Below, piece after piece: positions 36,983-46,657 of a DNA stretch of 64,000 nucleotides (within the stretch, counting starts at the first letter, position 1; each line of letters opens with the position of its first letter). The notes beneath the pieces are model-generated. The model was given only the letters and a program-made list of their open reading frames with translations, was not told the DNA's origin and did no database searches. A program made the position numbers and the translations under genes. The DNA comes from Bartonella sp. B1099 (GTDB lineage: Bacteria; Pseudomonadota; Alphaproteobacteria; Rhizobiales; Rhizobiaceae): assembly GCF_944801835.1 (NCBI RefSeq), contig NZ_CALYLN010000001.1, positions 280,001-344,000 on the forward strand, in the 5' to 3' direction.

Positions 36983-39562
36983 TTATGCTTCAGGCGAAAA
37001 ATCCAAGCGATCTCCTTGTTTTGTAACTGTCACCGCCGTCTCATCGTGAATTTCTCCAAACAAGATTTTTTCTGCGAGCGGATCTTGAATTTCCTTTTGG
37101 ATAATCCGTTTAAGGGGGCGTGCCCCATAAAGGGGGTCATAACCTTTATCGGCAAGGAACTGTCGGACTTCTGGTTTGATATGCAAGGTTATGTTGCGTT
37201 CATTGAGCAAATTTTGCAAATGTTGTATCTGAATATCAACAATCGCCTCCATATCTTTGCGTTGCAACCGCTGAAAGAGAATAATCTCATCGATACGGTT
37301 TAAAAACTCCGGACGGAAAGCGGCTTTGACAACATTCATCACATCGTCTTTTGCTTGATCAACCGTTTGCCCTTCCGGCAAAGCGGTTAAAAATTCAGCA
37401 CCAAGATTGGAAGTCATAATCAACAAAGTATTACGAAAATCGACTGTTCTTCCTTGACTATCGGTCAAGCGCCCTTCATCCAACACTTGCAGCAGCAGAT
37501 TAAAGATATCCGGATGCGCCTTTTCAATTTCATCAAAGAGAATAACTTGATAAGGTCTTCTTCGCACGGACTCCGTCAGTACGCCCCCTTCTTCATATCC
37601 GACATATCCGGGCGGCGCCCCAATGAGCCGCGCCCCAGCATGCTTTTCCATATATTCCGACATATCAATACGCAACATAGCATTGGGATCTTGAAAAAGA
37701 AACGCCGCCAAAGCTTTGGTGAGTTCTGTTTTTCCCACACCGGTAGGTCCCAAGAACATAAAGGAGCCGAGGGGACGATTAGGATCTTGCAACCCAGCCC
37801 GTGCCCTCCGGACAGCTCGCGCCACCGCTTGCACCGCTTCACCCTGTCCCACGACACGGGTAGCAATTTCATCTTCCATGCGCAAGAGCGCTTCGCGTTC
37901 TGCTTCCAACATCCGATCAACAGGAATACCGGTCCAGCGAGAAATGATCCGTGCGACATGTTCAGCGGTCACCGTTTCTTCAACGAGATGATTTTGTTGG
38001 TCATCATTTTCGGCTAAGGTCAATTGTTTTTCGAGTTCCGGAATAACACTATAAGCCAATTCCCCAGCGCGTTGGAATTGTCCATCCCGCTGTGCAATTG
38101 CCAAAGCATTGCGCGCTTCTTCGAGTTGTTTTTTCAAATCAGCCGCATGCCCTAATTTTTGTTTTTCAGCCTGCCAAGCCGTTGTCATCTCGGCGGACTG
38201 TTGTTCCAATATTTTGAGTTCTTCCTGCACATTTTTCAAACGTTCTTTTGCTGTAGGTTCAACATCTGTTTTCAAAGCCTCCCGTTCGATTTTCAACTGT
38301 AAAATGCGCCGATCGAGAGCATCTAATTCTTCGGGCTTTGAATCAACCTGCATACGCAAGCGTGCAGCGGCTTCATCGATCAGATCAATAGCTTTATCGG
38401 GCAAGAAACGATCAGTAATATAACGAGAAGAAAGTCGTGCAGCGGCAATCAAAGCACTATCTGCTAAACGCACTTTGTGGTGCTGTTCATATTTTTCTTT
38501 AATCCCACGCAAAATAGAAATCGTATCTTCCAAAGAGGGCTCAGGTACGAAGACCGGTTGAAAGCGGCGGGCAAGAGCTGCGTCTTTTTCGACATATTTT
38601 CGATATTCATCCAAAGTTGTAGCGCCCACACAATGGAGTTCTCCACGGGCAAGAGCCGGCTTTAACAAGTTGGAAGCATCCATCGGACCATCAGATTTTC
38701 CAGCCCCCACAAGGTTATGCAATTCATCAATAAAGAGAATAATTTGCCCATTTTCGGCTTGCACTTCCGCCAGAACGGCTTTAAGGCGTTCTTCAAATTC
38801 CCCGCGGTATTTTGCACCGGCAATAAGCGCACCCATATCCAACGCATAGAGTTGTTTATCGCGCAAAGTTTCTGGAACATCGCCATTGATAATGCGCAGC
38901 GCCAACCCTTCAACAATAGCGGTTTTTCCGACCCCTGGCTCTCCGATCAGCACAGGATTATTTTTCGTCCGCCGTGAGAGCACCTGAATGGTGCGTCGAA
39001 TTTCTTCTTCTCGCCCAATGACAGGGTCGAGTTTTCCTTCGCGTGCATCTTTTGTGAGATCACGTGCATATTTTTGCAAGGCATCATATTGACCTTCGGC
39101 ATGGGGGCTTGTGGCTGTTTTTCCTTTGCGCAGATCATTAATTGCCTGATTAAGCGCCTGCGGGGTCAAGCCCGCCTTTGTGAGAATATCGGCTGTTTTT
39201 GCAGATTTTTCCATCAACAGCGCTTGCAACATGCGCTCGACAGTAACAAATTGATCACCGGCTTTTTGTGCGAGCTCCTCTGCGGCTGCGAAGACTTTTG
39301 CCACCGGCTGCGAGAGATAGAGTTGTCCATTTCCCCCTTGCACTTTTGGCAAAACTTCGAGTGCTTCTTTAAGTGCCTTTTGAATAAGCTTCAGATCTCC
39401 CCCTGCTTTTTGGATCAGCGATGCAGCCAATCCTTGTGGATCATCTAACAACACTTTCAAGAAATGCTCTGGCATAAACTGCTGATGATCAGAAGCCAGC
39501 GCGTTATTTTGTGCTGATTGTAAAAAGCCCTGCACGCGTTCGCTATATTTTTCCAAGTGCAT
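36983..39562 (-). CDS. clpB: ATP-dependent chaperone ClpB
   Basis: 859 aa disaggregase that works with DnaK to rescue aggregated proteins. Order: Clp N-domain ([20 protein letters not shown]), NBD1 with Walker A GEPGVGKT and Walker B LFIDELHN, the long coiled-coil middle domain that marks ClpB, NBD2 with GPTGVGKT and [11 protein letters not shown], and the C-domain ([19 protein letters not shown]). Full family length. The ATG at 39562 is preferred to one 11 codons upstream because AGAAAGGA lies before it and MHLEKYSER aligns with family starts. A heat-shock-like promoter is found upstream. Single gene, flanked by repeat modules on both sides. Confidence 0.97.
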   Translation of the reverse strand: MHLEKYSERVQGFLQSAQNNALASDHQQFMPEHFLKVLLDDPQGLAASLIQKAGGDLKLIQKALKEALEVLPKVQGGNGQLYLSQPVAKVFAAAEELAQKAGDQFVTVERMLQALLMEKSAKTADILTKAGLTPQALNQAINDLRKGKTATSPHAEGQYDALQKYARDLTKDAREGKLDPVIGREEEIRRTIQVLSRRTKNNPVLIGEPGVGKTAIVEGLALRIINGDVPETLRDKQLYALDMGALIAGAKYRGEFEERLKAVLAEVQAENGQIILFIDELHNLVGAGKSDGPMDASNLLKPALARGELHCVGATTLDEYRKYVEKDAALARRFQPVFVPEPSLEDTISILRGIKEKYEQHHKVRLADSALIAAARLSSRYITDRFLPDKAIDLIDEAAARLRMQVDSKPEELDALDRRILQLKIEREALKTDVEPTAKERLKNVQEELKILEQQSAEMTTAWQAEKQKLGHAADLKKQLEEARNALAIAQRDGQFQRAGELAYSVIPELEKQLTLAENDDQQNHLVEETVTAEHVARIISRWTGIPVDRMLEAEREALLRMEDEIATRVVGQGEAVQAVARAVRRARAGLQDPNRPLGSFMFLGPTGVGKTELTKALAAFLFQDPNAMLRIDMSEYMEKHAGARLIGAPPGYVGYEEGGVLTESVRRRPYQVILFDEIEKAHPDIFNLLLQVLDEGRLTDSQGRTVDFRNTLLIMTSNLGAEFLTALPEGQTVDQAKDDVMNVVKAAFRPEFLNRIDEIILFQRLQRKDMEAIVDIQIQHLQNLLNERNITLHIKPEVRQFLADKGYDPLYGARPLKRIIQKEIQDPLAEKILFGEIHDETAVTVTKQGDRLDFSPEA

Positions 39563-39732
39563 TTTTTTCCTTTCTTGAGGCAACTCTTTAGGCATTCTTT
39601 TTTAGTCATCGCCCCAGCCCTTTTGTTTTCTCAAAACACTAAACCAAAAGCTCTCCCCCGCATGTCATAAAGACCGCCCCACCACACGAACACCAGAAAC
39701 GTTGAAGCATGAAGAACTGTCGTGTTAAAATG

Positions 39733-39762
39733 AATATGGGTTATGATCTAAACGAGTGCAAG
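39733..39762 (-). promoter_or_regulatory. Possible RpoH (sigma-32) promoter of clpB
   Basis: On the minus strand CTTGCAC, 15 nt, CCCATATT. This is close to the sigma-32 consensus (CTTGAAA, 13-15 nt, CCCCATNT) and lies about 170 bp before the clpB start. ClpB is a standard RpoH target. Confidence 0.45.
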
Positions 39763-39839
39763 AGCAAAACATGAAAGAAAAAATAAAGACAAGAAACGCG
39801 TGCAAAAAAGCATCATAAAACCAGAAGATAAAAGGTTTT

Positions 39840-41009
39840 GCAAAACAGCGCCCCCAAAAAAATGACCTCATTCCTTGCGACCAATGACACATCCCCATCC
39901 CCTAAAAACATTCAGGAGAGCGCCCTCAAGAAAAACATGAAAGCCCCCCTAGAAAAATTGACTTTACCCCGCCATGCGCGCGCCTCTTCCTCCAACACAC
40001 ATCCAACATAAATCTTCCTCCCCCCTTCTATCAACGCCCCAACATCCTTAGCGCACCTTTTCCCTCTCAAGCTTATCTCCCTACTGACAGCCTCTCTCCT
40101 CCAGTCACGCCCCTTCCATCCCACTCTCTCCTTCCTCTCTCTGTTTCCTCTTCTCTCCGCTCAACGCACCAATACGCGCGTCCCTTCTCCATCTCAACTC
40201 ACCCTCCATTAATAAGATCTTCAGCTCCAAATCCTCTCTCCCCATTCCACACTATGGCAAAAAACCACTCCCCACCCCAAAGCTTGCACAAAGCATAAAA
40301 CCCTCCACGTCCTTGAACCTCCCCTTTCTTTTTCACAGATCCACATTTTTACGCTTTCCCATTTTCACTCAAAAGCAGCCAAAGAACTTCAAAACCACCC
40401 CACTCCCCCTTCAAAAAGCAAATTCCCCCCAAAGGACAAAATGCTCCCCCACTCTATAAACAACAATCCCAATAAACAACAATCCAACCTCTTGCCCCAC
40501 GCCTCCACAGATCAAACGCCCTTCTCCATCTCAACTCACCCTCCATTAATAAGATCTTCAGCTCCAAATCCTCTCTCCCCATTCCACACTATGGCAAAAA
40601 ACCACTCCCCACCCCAAAGCTTGCACAAAGCATAAAACCCTCCACGTCCTTGAACCTCCCCTTTCTTTTTCACAGATCCACATTTTTACGCTTTCCCATT
40701 TTCACTCAAAAGCAGCCAACCAAAGGCTCACGCTCCTGCGCTCCTCAGTACACAGCCACTTTGTAAACAACACAACAGTTTAGCAACGCTCCTATCTTGA
40801 GATCACCGCCCTTGGGGAGCGGTGCGACAAAAGGCGCGACAAGCAAGCTCCACAATCCACACACACAAAAAAAGCGCCTTAAATGTATAAAGCGATAGAG
40901 CTGATATCACCACAATTCAAAGATCAGTGTTTTACGCCATGATAGGATCATGAACGCACTGTCTTTTTTAAAAAAAGAAACGGCATGGAGATCTCAAATC
41001 GCTCAATGA
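39840..41009. other. Non-coding region with duplicated composite repeats
   Basis: No gene. Two near-identical ~200-bp copies (about 40182-40381 and 40517-40719) carry CTCCATTAATAAGATCTTCA, CCATTCCACACTATGGCAAA and the composite-repeat core. A boundary element follows at 40915. Confidence 0.65.
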
Positions 41010-42239
41010 TCATTCTCGACTGTCATGTGAAGGGGGTGTTAACGTTTTACTTTTTTTAATTTTTATAACACCAGTCATTCCAGTGGCAATAATAAAGGCA
41101 GACATCGCTAAAAAAGAGCCCATTAATCCGACGAGTGCAAAAAGTCCAGCAATAAGGCCAGACACGGCTTCCGCAGAGTTTGCTAGGGTTGAAAAGGTTC
41201 CAAAACTCTTTCCAAAATCTTCACGATGAGAATATAATTGAAGCGCTGAGACTAAACTAATATCCACAAATGCACCCGTAAAGCCTAAAACAAAGGCGAA
41301 TACGAGAAGGAGTTTTAAAGAAAGGATTGAAATTAAAGGCATAACAAATAAAACGCCCCCATAAAGAAGCCAAAAGATCATAAGCTTTAATGATGTAACA
41401 TTGACGATCATTTTATGATAGAACAAACTGCCGACAATCGTTCCCACAGCCATGAGAGAAAAAAGTGAACTCACAAAGCTTTCCTCTGCCCCTATAGAGA
41501 GAACAAAAGCTGGAATTAAAAATCTTAAAATTGCCCCCGTAAAGAGAATAGCAAACGCCGATCCAATGAGCGTAATCAATAAGTTATTATTTTCAGTAGA
41601 AATAGTTTTAAGATAAGAAGCTGTTTCCCGATAAATTTTTATAAAATTGAATGATTGAGTCTCACTTGAATTTAAACTCATGAGATTCAATAACAGGATA
41701 ATAGAGATAAAGTAGGTAAAAAAATCAAAAATGAGGACGGTGGATTTATTGGCTAAAAACAGCAGGAGGGAACAAACTAAAGGACCAATGACGGCGGCAA
41801 TTTCATTGATAATTTGTGCAAGACTATTTGCCTTTGTCAGATCCTTGATTGCAAACATTCTAGGAATAGCAGCTTGAAAGCTTGGTTGAAAAATACTTCT
41901 TCCGATTGTTGTACCTATTGCTGCCAAAATAAGCACAATAATATGGTCAGTCCCTGTTATAGTGGTTATGAACACGAAGAATGCAGCGAATAATCTCACC
42001 ACTTCACTGCAGATCATATTTTTCTTCAAAGAAAAATTATCTGCGAACCAACCGCCTATAGGTCCAAAAAAGAGAAAAGGGATAAATCGAAAAAAATATA
42101 CAAGACCGATCAAAAAGGCATTATCTGTGACTTCTAAAACAAGTAAAACGAAAACGACTTCATAAGCATAATCACCAACTTTAGAAATAAACAGAGAAGA
42201 AAAAAGAGCGAAGGGACTCTTTTTTAAAAATAACTTCAT
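41010..42239 (-). CDS. MFS exporter (MFS_3/EntS-like)
   Basis: 409 aa, about 12 membrane segments, no signal peptide. The start LFISKVGDYAYEVVFVLLVL and GPIGGWFADNFSLKKN (loop 2-3 motif) with RSIFQPSFQAAIPRMF match the MFS_3 group of macrolide or siderophore exporters. The start at 42239 is preferred over a longer frame because the extra 19 residues are not part of the family and GGGTGGG lies just upstream. Substrate unknown. It is a single gene between repeat modules, opposite in strand to the surrounding regulator cassettes. Confidence 0.85.
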   Translation of the reverse strand: MKLFLKKSPFALFSSLFISKVGDYAYEVVFVLLVLEVTDNAFLIGLVYFFRFIPFLFFGPIGGWFADNFSLKKNMICSEVVRLFAAFFVFITTITGTDHIIVLILAAIGTTIGRSIFQPSFQAAIPRMFAIKDLTKANSLAQIINEIAAVIGPLVCSLLLFLANKSTVLIFDFFTYFISIILLLNLMSLNSSETQSFNFIKIYRETASYLKTISTENNNLLITLIGSAFAILFTGAILRFLIPAFVLSIGAEESFVSSLFSLMAVGTIVGSLFYHKMIVNVTSLKLMIFWLLYGGVLFVMPLISILSLKLLLVFAFVLGFTGAFVDISLVSALQLYSHREDFGKSFGTFSTLANSAEAVSGLIAGLFALVGLMGSFLAMSAFIIATGMTGVIKIKKSKTLTPPSHDSRE

Positions 42240-42503
42240 ATCACCCACCCGATATTCAACTTTTTTACAGTTAAAATTCCCCGCCCTTTCATACAATTGA
42301 TGATATGAACTTCAAAGGAACGCCCAATTCGTTGTTAAAATATCCCCGCTAAGTATTCCATACCCTAATATCGACCTCAAAGAACATTTTTTCACAAAAA
42401 AGAGGATAATTCTTGAACTCCAAAAAATATTTTACCTTTTCAATATCTTCATTTTTCTTGCCAATCTTTTGAAATTGCCTTATGAATGAATACTGTAATT
42501 TTG

Positions 42504-42706
42504 GTCGCTTACGCAACGATCAATAGGGATTTGAAACCCCCGAAAACTTGACACATAAATTTATCCCGCTTTGCGGGTATCCCGGGATTCCGGGAGATTT
42601 TGCACTGTCCAGGTGCTTACCAGCACTAAAAGCAAAAAGCTGACTCGGATTCAGTACTTTTAGCCTCCCGGAATACCAATGCGAGGGCGCTCGCAACTGG
42701 AGGGGG
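42504..42706 (+). ncRNA. Brt-family leader RNA, copy C
   Basis: Promoter-like TTGAAA (42469-42474), 17 nt, ACTGTA (42492-42497). Hairpin CCCGCTTTGCGGG, long stem ATTCCGGGAG with CTCCCGGAAT, inner TTTTGC/GCAAAA, GTGC/GCAC apical hairpin, and terminal GCGAG/CTCGC (42681-42694) just before GGAGGGGG of the next gene. A CCCCC run near the 5' end (42537-42541) could pair with that ribosome site. Confidence 0.75.
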
Positions 42707-42712
42707 CTTAAA

Positions 42713-43102
42713 GTGCAGACCAAAAACCCACAGTTTCAAACCAAAAACCCACATTTTATTGATATTTCAATCGGCAAAAGGATTCGTCAAAGACGCATTG
42801 CCATGGGGCTTACTCAAAAGGCATTAGGAAGCTTTTTAGGGGTGAGTTTCCAACAAATTCAAAAATATGAAAAAGGTTTAAACCGTGTAAGCGCAAGCTG
42901 TTTACTAGAAATCACCAATATACTGCAAGTTCCAATAAGCTTTTTTTATGCGGATCTTTTAACAAAGGATATTGTTACAAAAGAAAATCTCTCAAACCCT
43001 GATCAATACATCTATAGCGAAAAAGAATTTTCCCTTTTAAAAAACTTTAGAGAGCTTCCCCGCAAAAAACAGCAGGCGATTTGGTATCTAATCTCTGATT
43101 AG
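42713..43102 (+). CDS. XRE-family regulator, Trp type (copy C)
   Basis: 129 aa, GTG start. The N-terminus carries a 9-residue duplication (QTKNPQFQTKNPHF). HTH at about 24-80 (IGKRIRQRRIAMGLTQKALG, VSFQQIQKYEKGLNRVSAS), C-terminal RKKQQAIWYLISD. It belongs to a second subgroup with D and E, differing from A/B in MGLTQKALG and the TKDIVTKENLSNPDQYIYSE region. Downstream of Brt copy C. Confidence 0.9.
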   Translation: MQTKNPQFQTKNPHFIDISIGKRIRQRRIAMGLTQKALGSFLGVSFQQIQKYEKGLNRVSASCLLEITNILQVPISFFYADLLTKDIVTKENLSNPDQYIYSEKEFSLLKNFRELPRKKQQAIWYLISD

Positions 43103-43292
43103 ACCAAAGCGCACAGCAACATTCTTCGCGCATCTCCCTCCCCCAGCTTAAAATTCCCCATCCCCCAAAAAGAGCAGTGTTTTAGGGCATGATAGGATAA
43201 ATTTATCATAGAAGAGAAAAATGCGCTAAGCTTAAAAAGTAAGCCCCATTATTCCTATAACAATGACACCATCACGATCTTAACTGACAAGG

Positions 43293-43691
43293 TTAAGAAA
43301 GGAGTCTTGTTGAGAGCCCATTTTTCGTTAGCAGGTCTATTGCTAATTTATCAAATGAAACAAAGGTTTCACCACCTAGCCAATGTCCCTCATAAGATAT
43401 AATTCCATCAGCAAAATCTCCACCAGCCTCAAGCATAGCAAGCCCTGCTTCAACAGCTGGTCGATTCATGACGACATTACGCGTTGCAAGAAGATCACGA
43501 ACCATCAAAGCAATCTCTTCTTTTGATAATTTTGCCCCGCGGCGGAGTATCCAAATCAGTTCGCAAAGACAAGGCAGAGAAATAGCGATGAGAGAAGCTT
43601 CTCTTAAGATCTTACTTGCTATTTCACCTTGCTTTTTATCATCTTGTAAAACAGCGCGGGCTAGAACATTTGTATCGACAGAAATCTTCAC
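43293..43691 (-). CDS. vapC: PIN-domain toxin, VapC type
   Basis: 132 aa ribonuclease toxin of a type II toxin-antitoxin pair. PIN-domain acidic residues are in place: Asp6 (SVDTNVLAR), Glu44 (LCELIWIL), Asp95 (FADGIISY) and Asp114 (VSFDK). The start is the GTG overlapping the antitoxin stop (GTGA); a TTG five codons upstream is less likely. VapC enzymes usually cleave tRNA or rRNA and are inhibited by VapB. Translational coupling to vapB is typical. Confidence 0.88.
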   Translation of the reverse strand: MKISVDTNVLARAVLQDDKKQGEIASKILREASLIAISLPCLCELIWILRRGAKLSKEEIALMVRDLLATRNVVMNRPAVEAGLAMLEAGGDFADGIISYEGHWLGGETFVSFDKLAIDLLTKNGLSTRLLS

Positions 43692-43939
43692 TTTTTCCCC
43701 GCCCAACCAGAGGCAGCAATTTCGTTCATTTCTTCCACAGTCAGTGTTTTTTTAACTTTTCCAGCAAATCGTCCGATAAAGCTATCAATTGTGCTTGTAG
43801 GCTGTGCTGCTTTTATACGAAGTTCACCACCTGGTAACTTATCAAAGTTGATGCGCTCCCCTGGTTTAACACCAAGGTGCTGGAGTAAATCCCGCTTCAG
43901 CGTCACTTGTCCTTTTGCTGTAACAGTTAGTGAAGGCAT
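43688..43939 (-). CDS. vapB: AbrB-type antitoxin, VapB
   Basis: 83 aa. The N-terminal swapped-hairpin AbrB/SpoVT fold (LTVTAKGQVTLKRDLLQHLG-VKPGERINF) binds DNA for autoregulation. The C-terminal tail (IDSFIGRFAGK, TVEEMNEIAASGW) is the toxin-binding part. AGAGGA precedes the ATG, and TTGAAT and TATACT boxes lie about 40-60 bp upstream. The 4-bp overlap with vapC and the gene order (antitoxin first) are standard. The pair lies between two near-identical Brt-Trp repeats. Confidence 0.88.
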   Translation of the reverse strand: MPSLTVTAKGQVTLKRDLLQHLGVKPGERINFDKLPGGELRIKAAQPTSTIDSFIGRFAGKVKKTLTVEEMNEIAASGWAGKK

Positions 43940-44506
43940 AGAAAAATCCTCTTAATATAGATATCGTTATTGAGTATATATAAAAAATAATGAAAAATTC
44001 AATTACTTTTTAAAAATTGCCAAAGCGCTATAGGGCAGATCCTGAACATGAGGAATTGTAAGATATATTCGTTTTCATACCGGCAATACCTGATTATCCC
44101 CGAAAAATAGGAGACCTTGAACTCCTCACAGCGTTAAACAACGGTGCTTTATAGCATAGAAGAATGTGTAGAATTGAAGATAATCATGTTTCATCTATCC
44201 ACTGACACAAATGCGATCAATAGGAAAAGCTTTTAAAGCAGAAAAACACGCACCATTGAAAAAAAATGATGAGGCCGTAGGTTTTACGCATCCTCCACCT
44301 TTTGCTAAAAACAGCAAAGGAACGCCCAATTCGTTGTCAAAATATCCCCGCTAAGTATTCCATACCCTAATATCGACCTCAAAGAACATTTTTTCACAAA
44401 AAAGAGGATAATTCTTGAGCTTCAAAAAATATTTTCACCTTCCCAATATCTTCATTTTTCTTGCCAATCTTTTGAAATTGCCTTATGAATGAATACTGTA
44501 ATTTTG

Positions 44507-44707
44507 GTCGCTTACGCAACGATCAATAGGGATTTGAAAACCCCAAAACTTGACACATAAATTTATCCCGCTTTGCGGGTATCCCGGGTTTCCGGGAGTT
44601 TTTGCTATGTCCAGGTGCTTACCAGCACTAAAAGCAAAAGGCTGGCTGAGCTCAGTGCTTTCAAACTCCCGGAATACCAATGCGAGGGCGCTCGCAACTG
44701 GAGGGGG
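44507..44707 (+). ncRNA. Brt-family leader RNA, copy D
   Basis: Promoter-like TTGAAA (44472-44477) and ACTGTA (44495-44500). Same hairpins as copy C. The long stem reads GTTTCCGGGAG with CTCCCGGAAT, so one pair near its base is weakened. Confidence 0.72.
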
Positions 44708-44713
44708 CTTAAA

Positions 44714-45082
44714 GTGCAGACCAAAAACCCACATTTTATTGATATTTCAATCGGCAAAAGAATTCGTCAAAGACGCATTGCCATGGGGCTTACTCAAAAG
44801 GCTTTAGGAAGCTTTTTAGGGATGAGTTTCCAACAAATTCAAAAATATGAAAAAGGTTTAAACCGTGTAAGCGCAAGCTGTTTACTAGAAATCACCAATA
44901 TACTGCAAGTTCCAATAAGCTTTTTTTATGCGGATCTTTTAACAAAGGATATTGTTACAAAAGAAAATCTCTCAAACCCTGATCAATACATCTATAGCGA
45001 AAAAGAATTTTCCCTTTTAAAAAACTTTAGAGAGCTTCCCCGCAAAAAACAACAGGCGATTTGGTGTCTAATCTCTGATTAG
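44714..45082 (+). CDS. XRE-family regulator, Trp type (copy D)
   Basis: 122 aa from the GTG at 44714, with GGAGGGGG upstream. A longer frame reaches back into the Brt leader and should not be used as the start. HTH intact (RQRRIAMGLTQKALG, MSFQQIQKYEKGLNRVSAS); C-terminus IWCLISD. Differs from copy C mainly by loss of the short N-terminal duplication, Val to Met before SFQQ, and Tyr to Cys near the end. Confidence 0.9.
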   Translation: MQTKNPHFIDISIGKRIRQRRIAMGLTQKALGSFLGMSFQQIQKYEKGLNRVSASCLLEITNILQVPISFFYADLLTKDIVTKENLSNPDQYIYSEKEFSLLKNFRELPRKKQQAIWCLISD

Positions 45083-45404
45083 ACCAAAGCGCCCAGCAAC
45101 ATTCTTCGCGCATATCCCTCCCCCCCAGCTTAAGATTTCCCCATGCTTAATATCACCAAATCCCAAATGATGATATTTTACAACATTGTAGGATATAACC
45201 AGACCTCAAACGACGCTGTTTTACGGTCTCATAGAGGAACATCCCTCCTAAGAATAACCAACATCAAAGTCTAGAGAAGACCTTTCACTATTCTCAGCAG
45301 AATTTTATCTGATTGGACAGGCCTATAGTTTCACTTCTTAAGGCGATTTTTCTGCCAACATTTCTTTATTATCTCCTTCTTTTAGACAAACCGTCAAAGG
45401 GATT

Positions 45405-45794
45405 TCATCTCTTATAAGTACGGATATAATAACGTGTTACTCCAGCCTCATCATAATAGACAGTAGACAGGATACCTATATTTGTTGGCATTATTTGATA
45501 AGTCAAAACGACACCATTTTGCTGTTTATTTGGTTGATCTGTATAGATCACGCGATATCCATTGCGCTGCAACAGATCGATAAATAAAGGTGCAAAATTG
45601 TCTTCTCTTTTACTTTTTTTCACAATAAGTGTTGTTTGAGCTGGCAATAAAGATTGTTTAAGATTGTGAACAAAATCATGAGCAATTAATTTTATATCAG
45701 AGTTGGTAATATTTCGATCAACATAATTTGCATGATTCATAGATGCGCAACCAGCCACCAACACAAGTGGTAACGGTAATAAATATCTTGACAC
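45405..45794 (-). CDS. Lipoprotein resembling conjugal transfer protein TrbH
   Basis: 129 aa with signal peptide and lipobox VAGC at Cys16. The mature part follows the TrbH pattern: a helix (LIAHDFVHNLKQSLLPAQTT), a strand with LIVKKSKREDNFA, a helix plus FIDLLQRNGYRVIYTD, and a C-terminal strand pair ending GVTRYYIRTYKR. TrbH is part of plasmid-type T4SS mating channels. No other trb gene is nearby, so if the match is right it is an orphan remnant or has been reused. Similarity is by pattern only. Confidence 0.5.
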   Translation of the reverse strand: MSRYLLPLPLVLVAGCASMNHANYVDRNITNSDIKLIAHDFVHNLKQSLLPAQTTLIVKKSKREDNFAPLFIDLLQRNGYRVIYTDQPNKQQNGVVLTYQIMPTNIGILSTVYYDEAGVTRYYIRTYKR

Positions 45795-46306
45795 CTTAAC
45801 CCCCTCTCAATTGTATTTTCTCTTGAGAAGCTCCTACACCAAAAGTTAAGAGCACCTTTGCTAAAAAGCAATGTTAACAATGTATTGGTTTGTAATCAAG
45901 GAATAGTACATCAATTTTTCACGCGTCAAAGAAACGGTGGCTTGATAGCCCTCAAAACTTATCCTTAACCTATAGTGATACTTCAGATACAAAATATATA
46001 TGTTAAACGTCAACAAAACACATGGAAGGCATAGCGTAGACATATCCTATATGGACACTTACTTTCATGCTATTCTGCATAAATACAGCCTCCACAACGC
46101 ATTAACCCTCCACGTCCTTGAACTTTCCTTCTTTTCTTACGATTTTACGATTTAACGTTTTTACGCTTTATCATCTTTACTAAAAAGCAACCCAATGAAA
46201 CTTTCCCCTATTCCCCTTCAAAAAGCAAATTCCCCCAAAGAACAAACCCTCCCCCCCAAGCCTTGCTCCAACACGCAAAACTCACACAACCTCCACCATA
46301 GCCCCT
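45795..46306. other. Non-coding region
   Basis: No gene. Contains one diverged copy of the composite-repeat core (about 46085-46190, with CCACGTCCTTGAAC and TTTTTACGCTTTATCATCTT). Confidence 0.5.
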
Positions 46307-46636
46307 TTATTCTTCTTCATCGCTAACCTGTGGAGGTGGAGGAAGGATATAAGCCCCCGAAAGCCAGCGATTGAGATCAATGGCGCGGCATCGGGGTGAA
46401 CAAAAAGGATACGCAGACTTTTGAGACATTTGACCACAAATAGGACAAGGATGCGGAGGACGAGTCTCTTTTGGTAAATTGGGCTCTTGTTGCTCAGAGC
46501 GTTCTTTTTGGCTATGAAATTTCTTTTGGCTTTGAAACGTCTGCGCCTCTTTCATTAAATTTTCTTCTGTTTTTCTTTTTTCATTTTGCCTTGTTTTATT
46601 TTTGCTTTGCACTTTTTGCTGCCTTTCACCCTGCAT
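46307..46636 (-). CDS. yacG: DNA gyrase inhibitor YacG (zinc-binding)
   Basis: 109 aa. The C-terminal 50 residues are the YacG zinc finger: CPICGQ, then FCSPRCRAIDLNRWLSGAYI, with four Cys ligands. YacG binds GyrB and limits gyrase activity. The protein carries a Lys/Gln/Glu-rich N-terminal extension of about 55 residues not found in most homologues, which are around 60-70 aa. The start at 46636 is supported by AAGGTAA. Last gene of infA-maf-yacG, the Rhizobiales order, with 21 bp to the maf stop. Confidence 0.85.
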   Translation of the reverse strand: MQGERQQKVQSKNKTRQNEKRKTEENLMKEAQTFQSQKKFHSQKERSEQQEPNLPKETRPPHPCPICGQMSQKSAYPFCSPRCRAIDLNRWLSGAYILPPPPQVSDEEE

Positions 46637-46657
46637 AGCTCTTACCTTCAAATTTTT

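Larger units (their letters stand above)
42314..43115 (+). repeat. Left ~800-bp direct repeat (carries Brt-Trp C)
   Basis: From GGAACGCCCAATTCGTTGTT through the regulator gene to about 43115. It matches 44328-45110 nearly throughout. The two copies enclose vapBC. Confidence 0.85.
44328..45110 (+). repeat. Right ~800-bp direct repeat (carries Brt-Trp D)
   Basis: Partner of 42314-43115. Main differences: the regulator lacks the N-terminal 9-residue duplication, and GATTCC in the leader is GTTTCC here. Confidence 0.85.

Noticed and set aside
44573-44713. Longer N-terminus for regulator copy D
   Set aside because: The extra 47 codons lie inside the Brt leader, whose sequence is conserved as RNA structure in all copies. 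The GTG at 44714 has the ribosome site.
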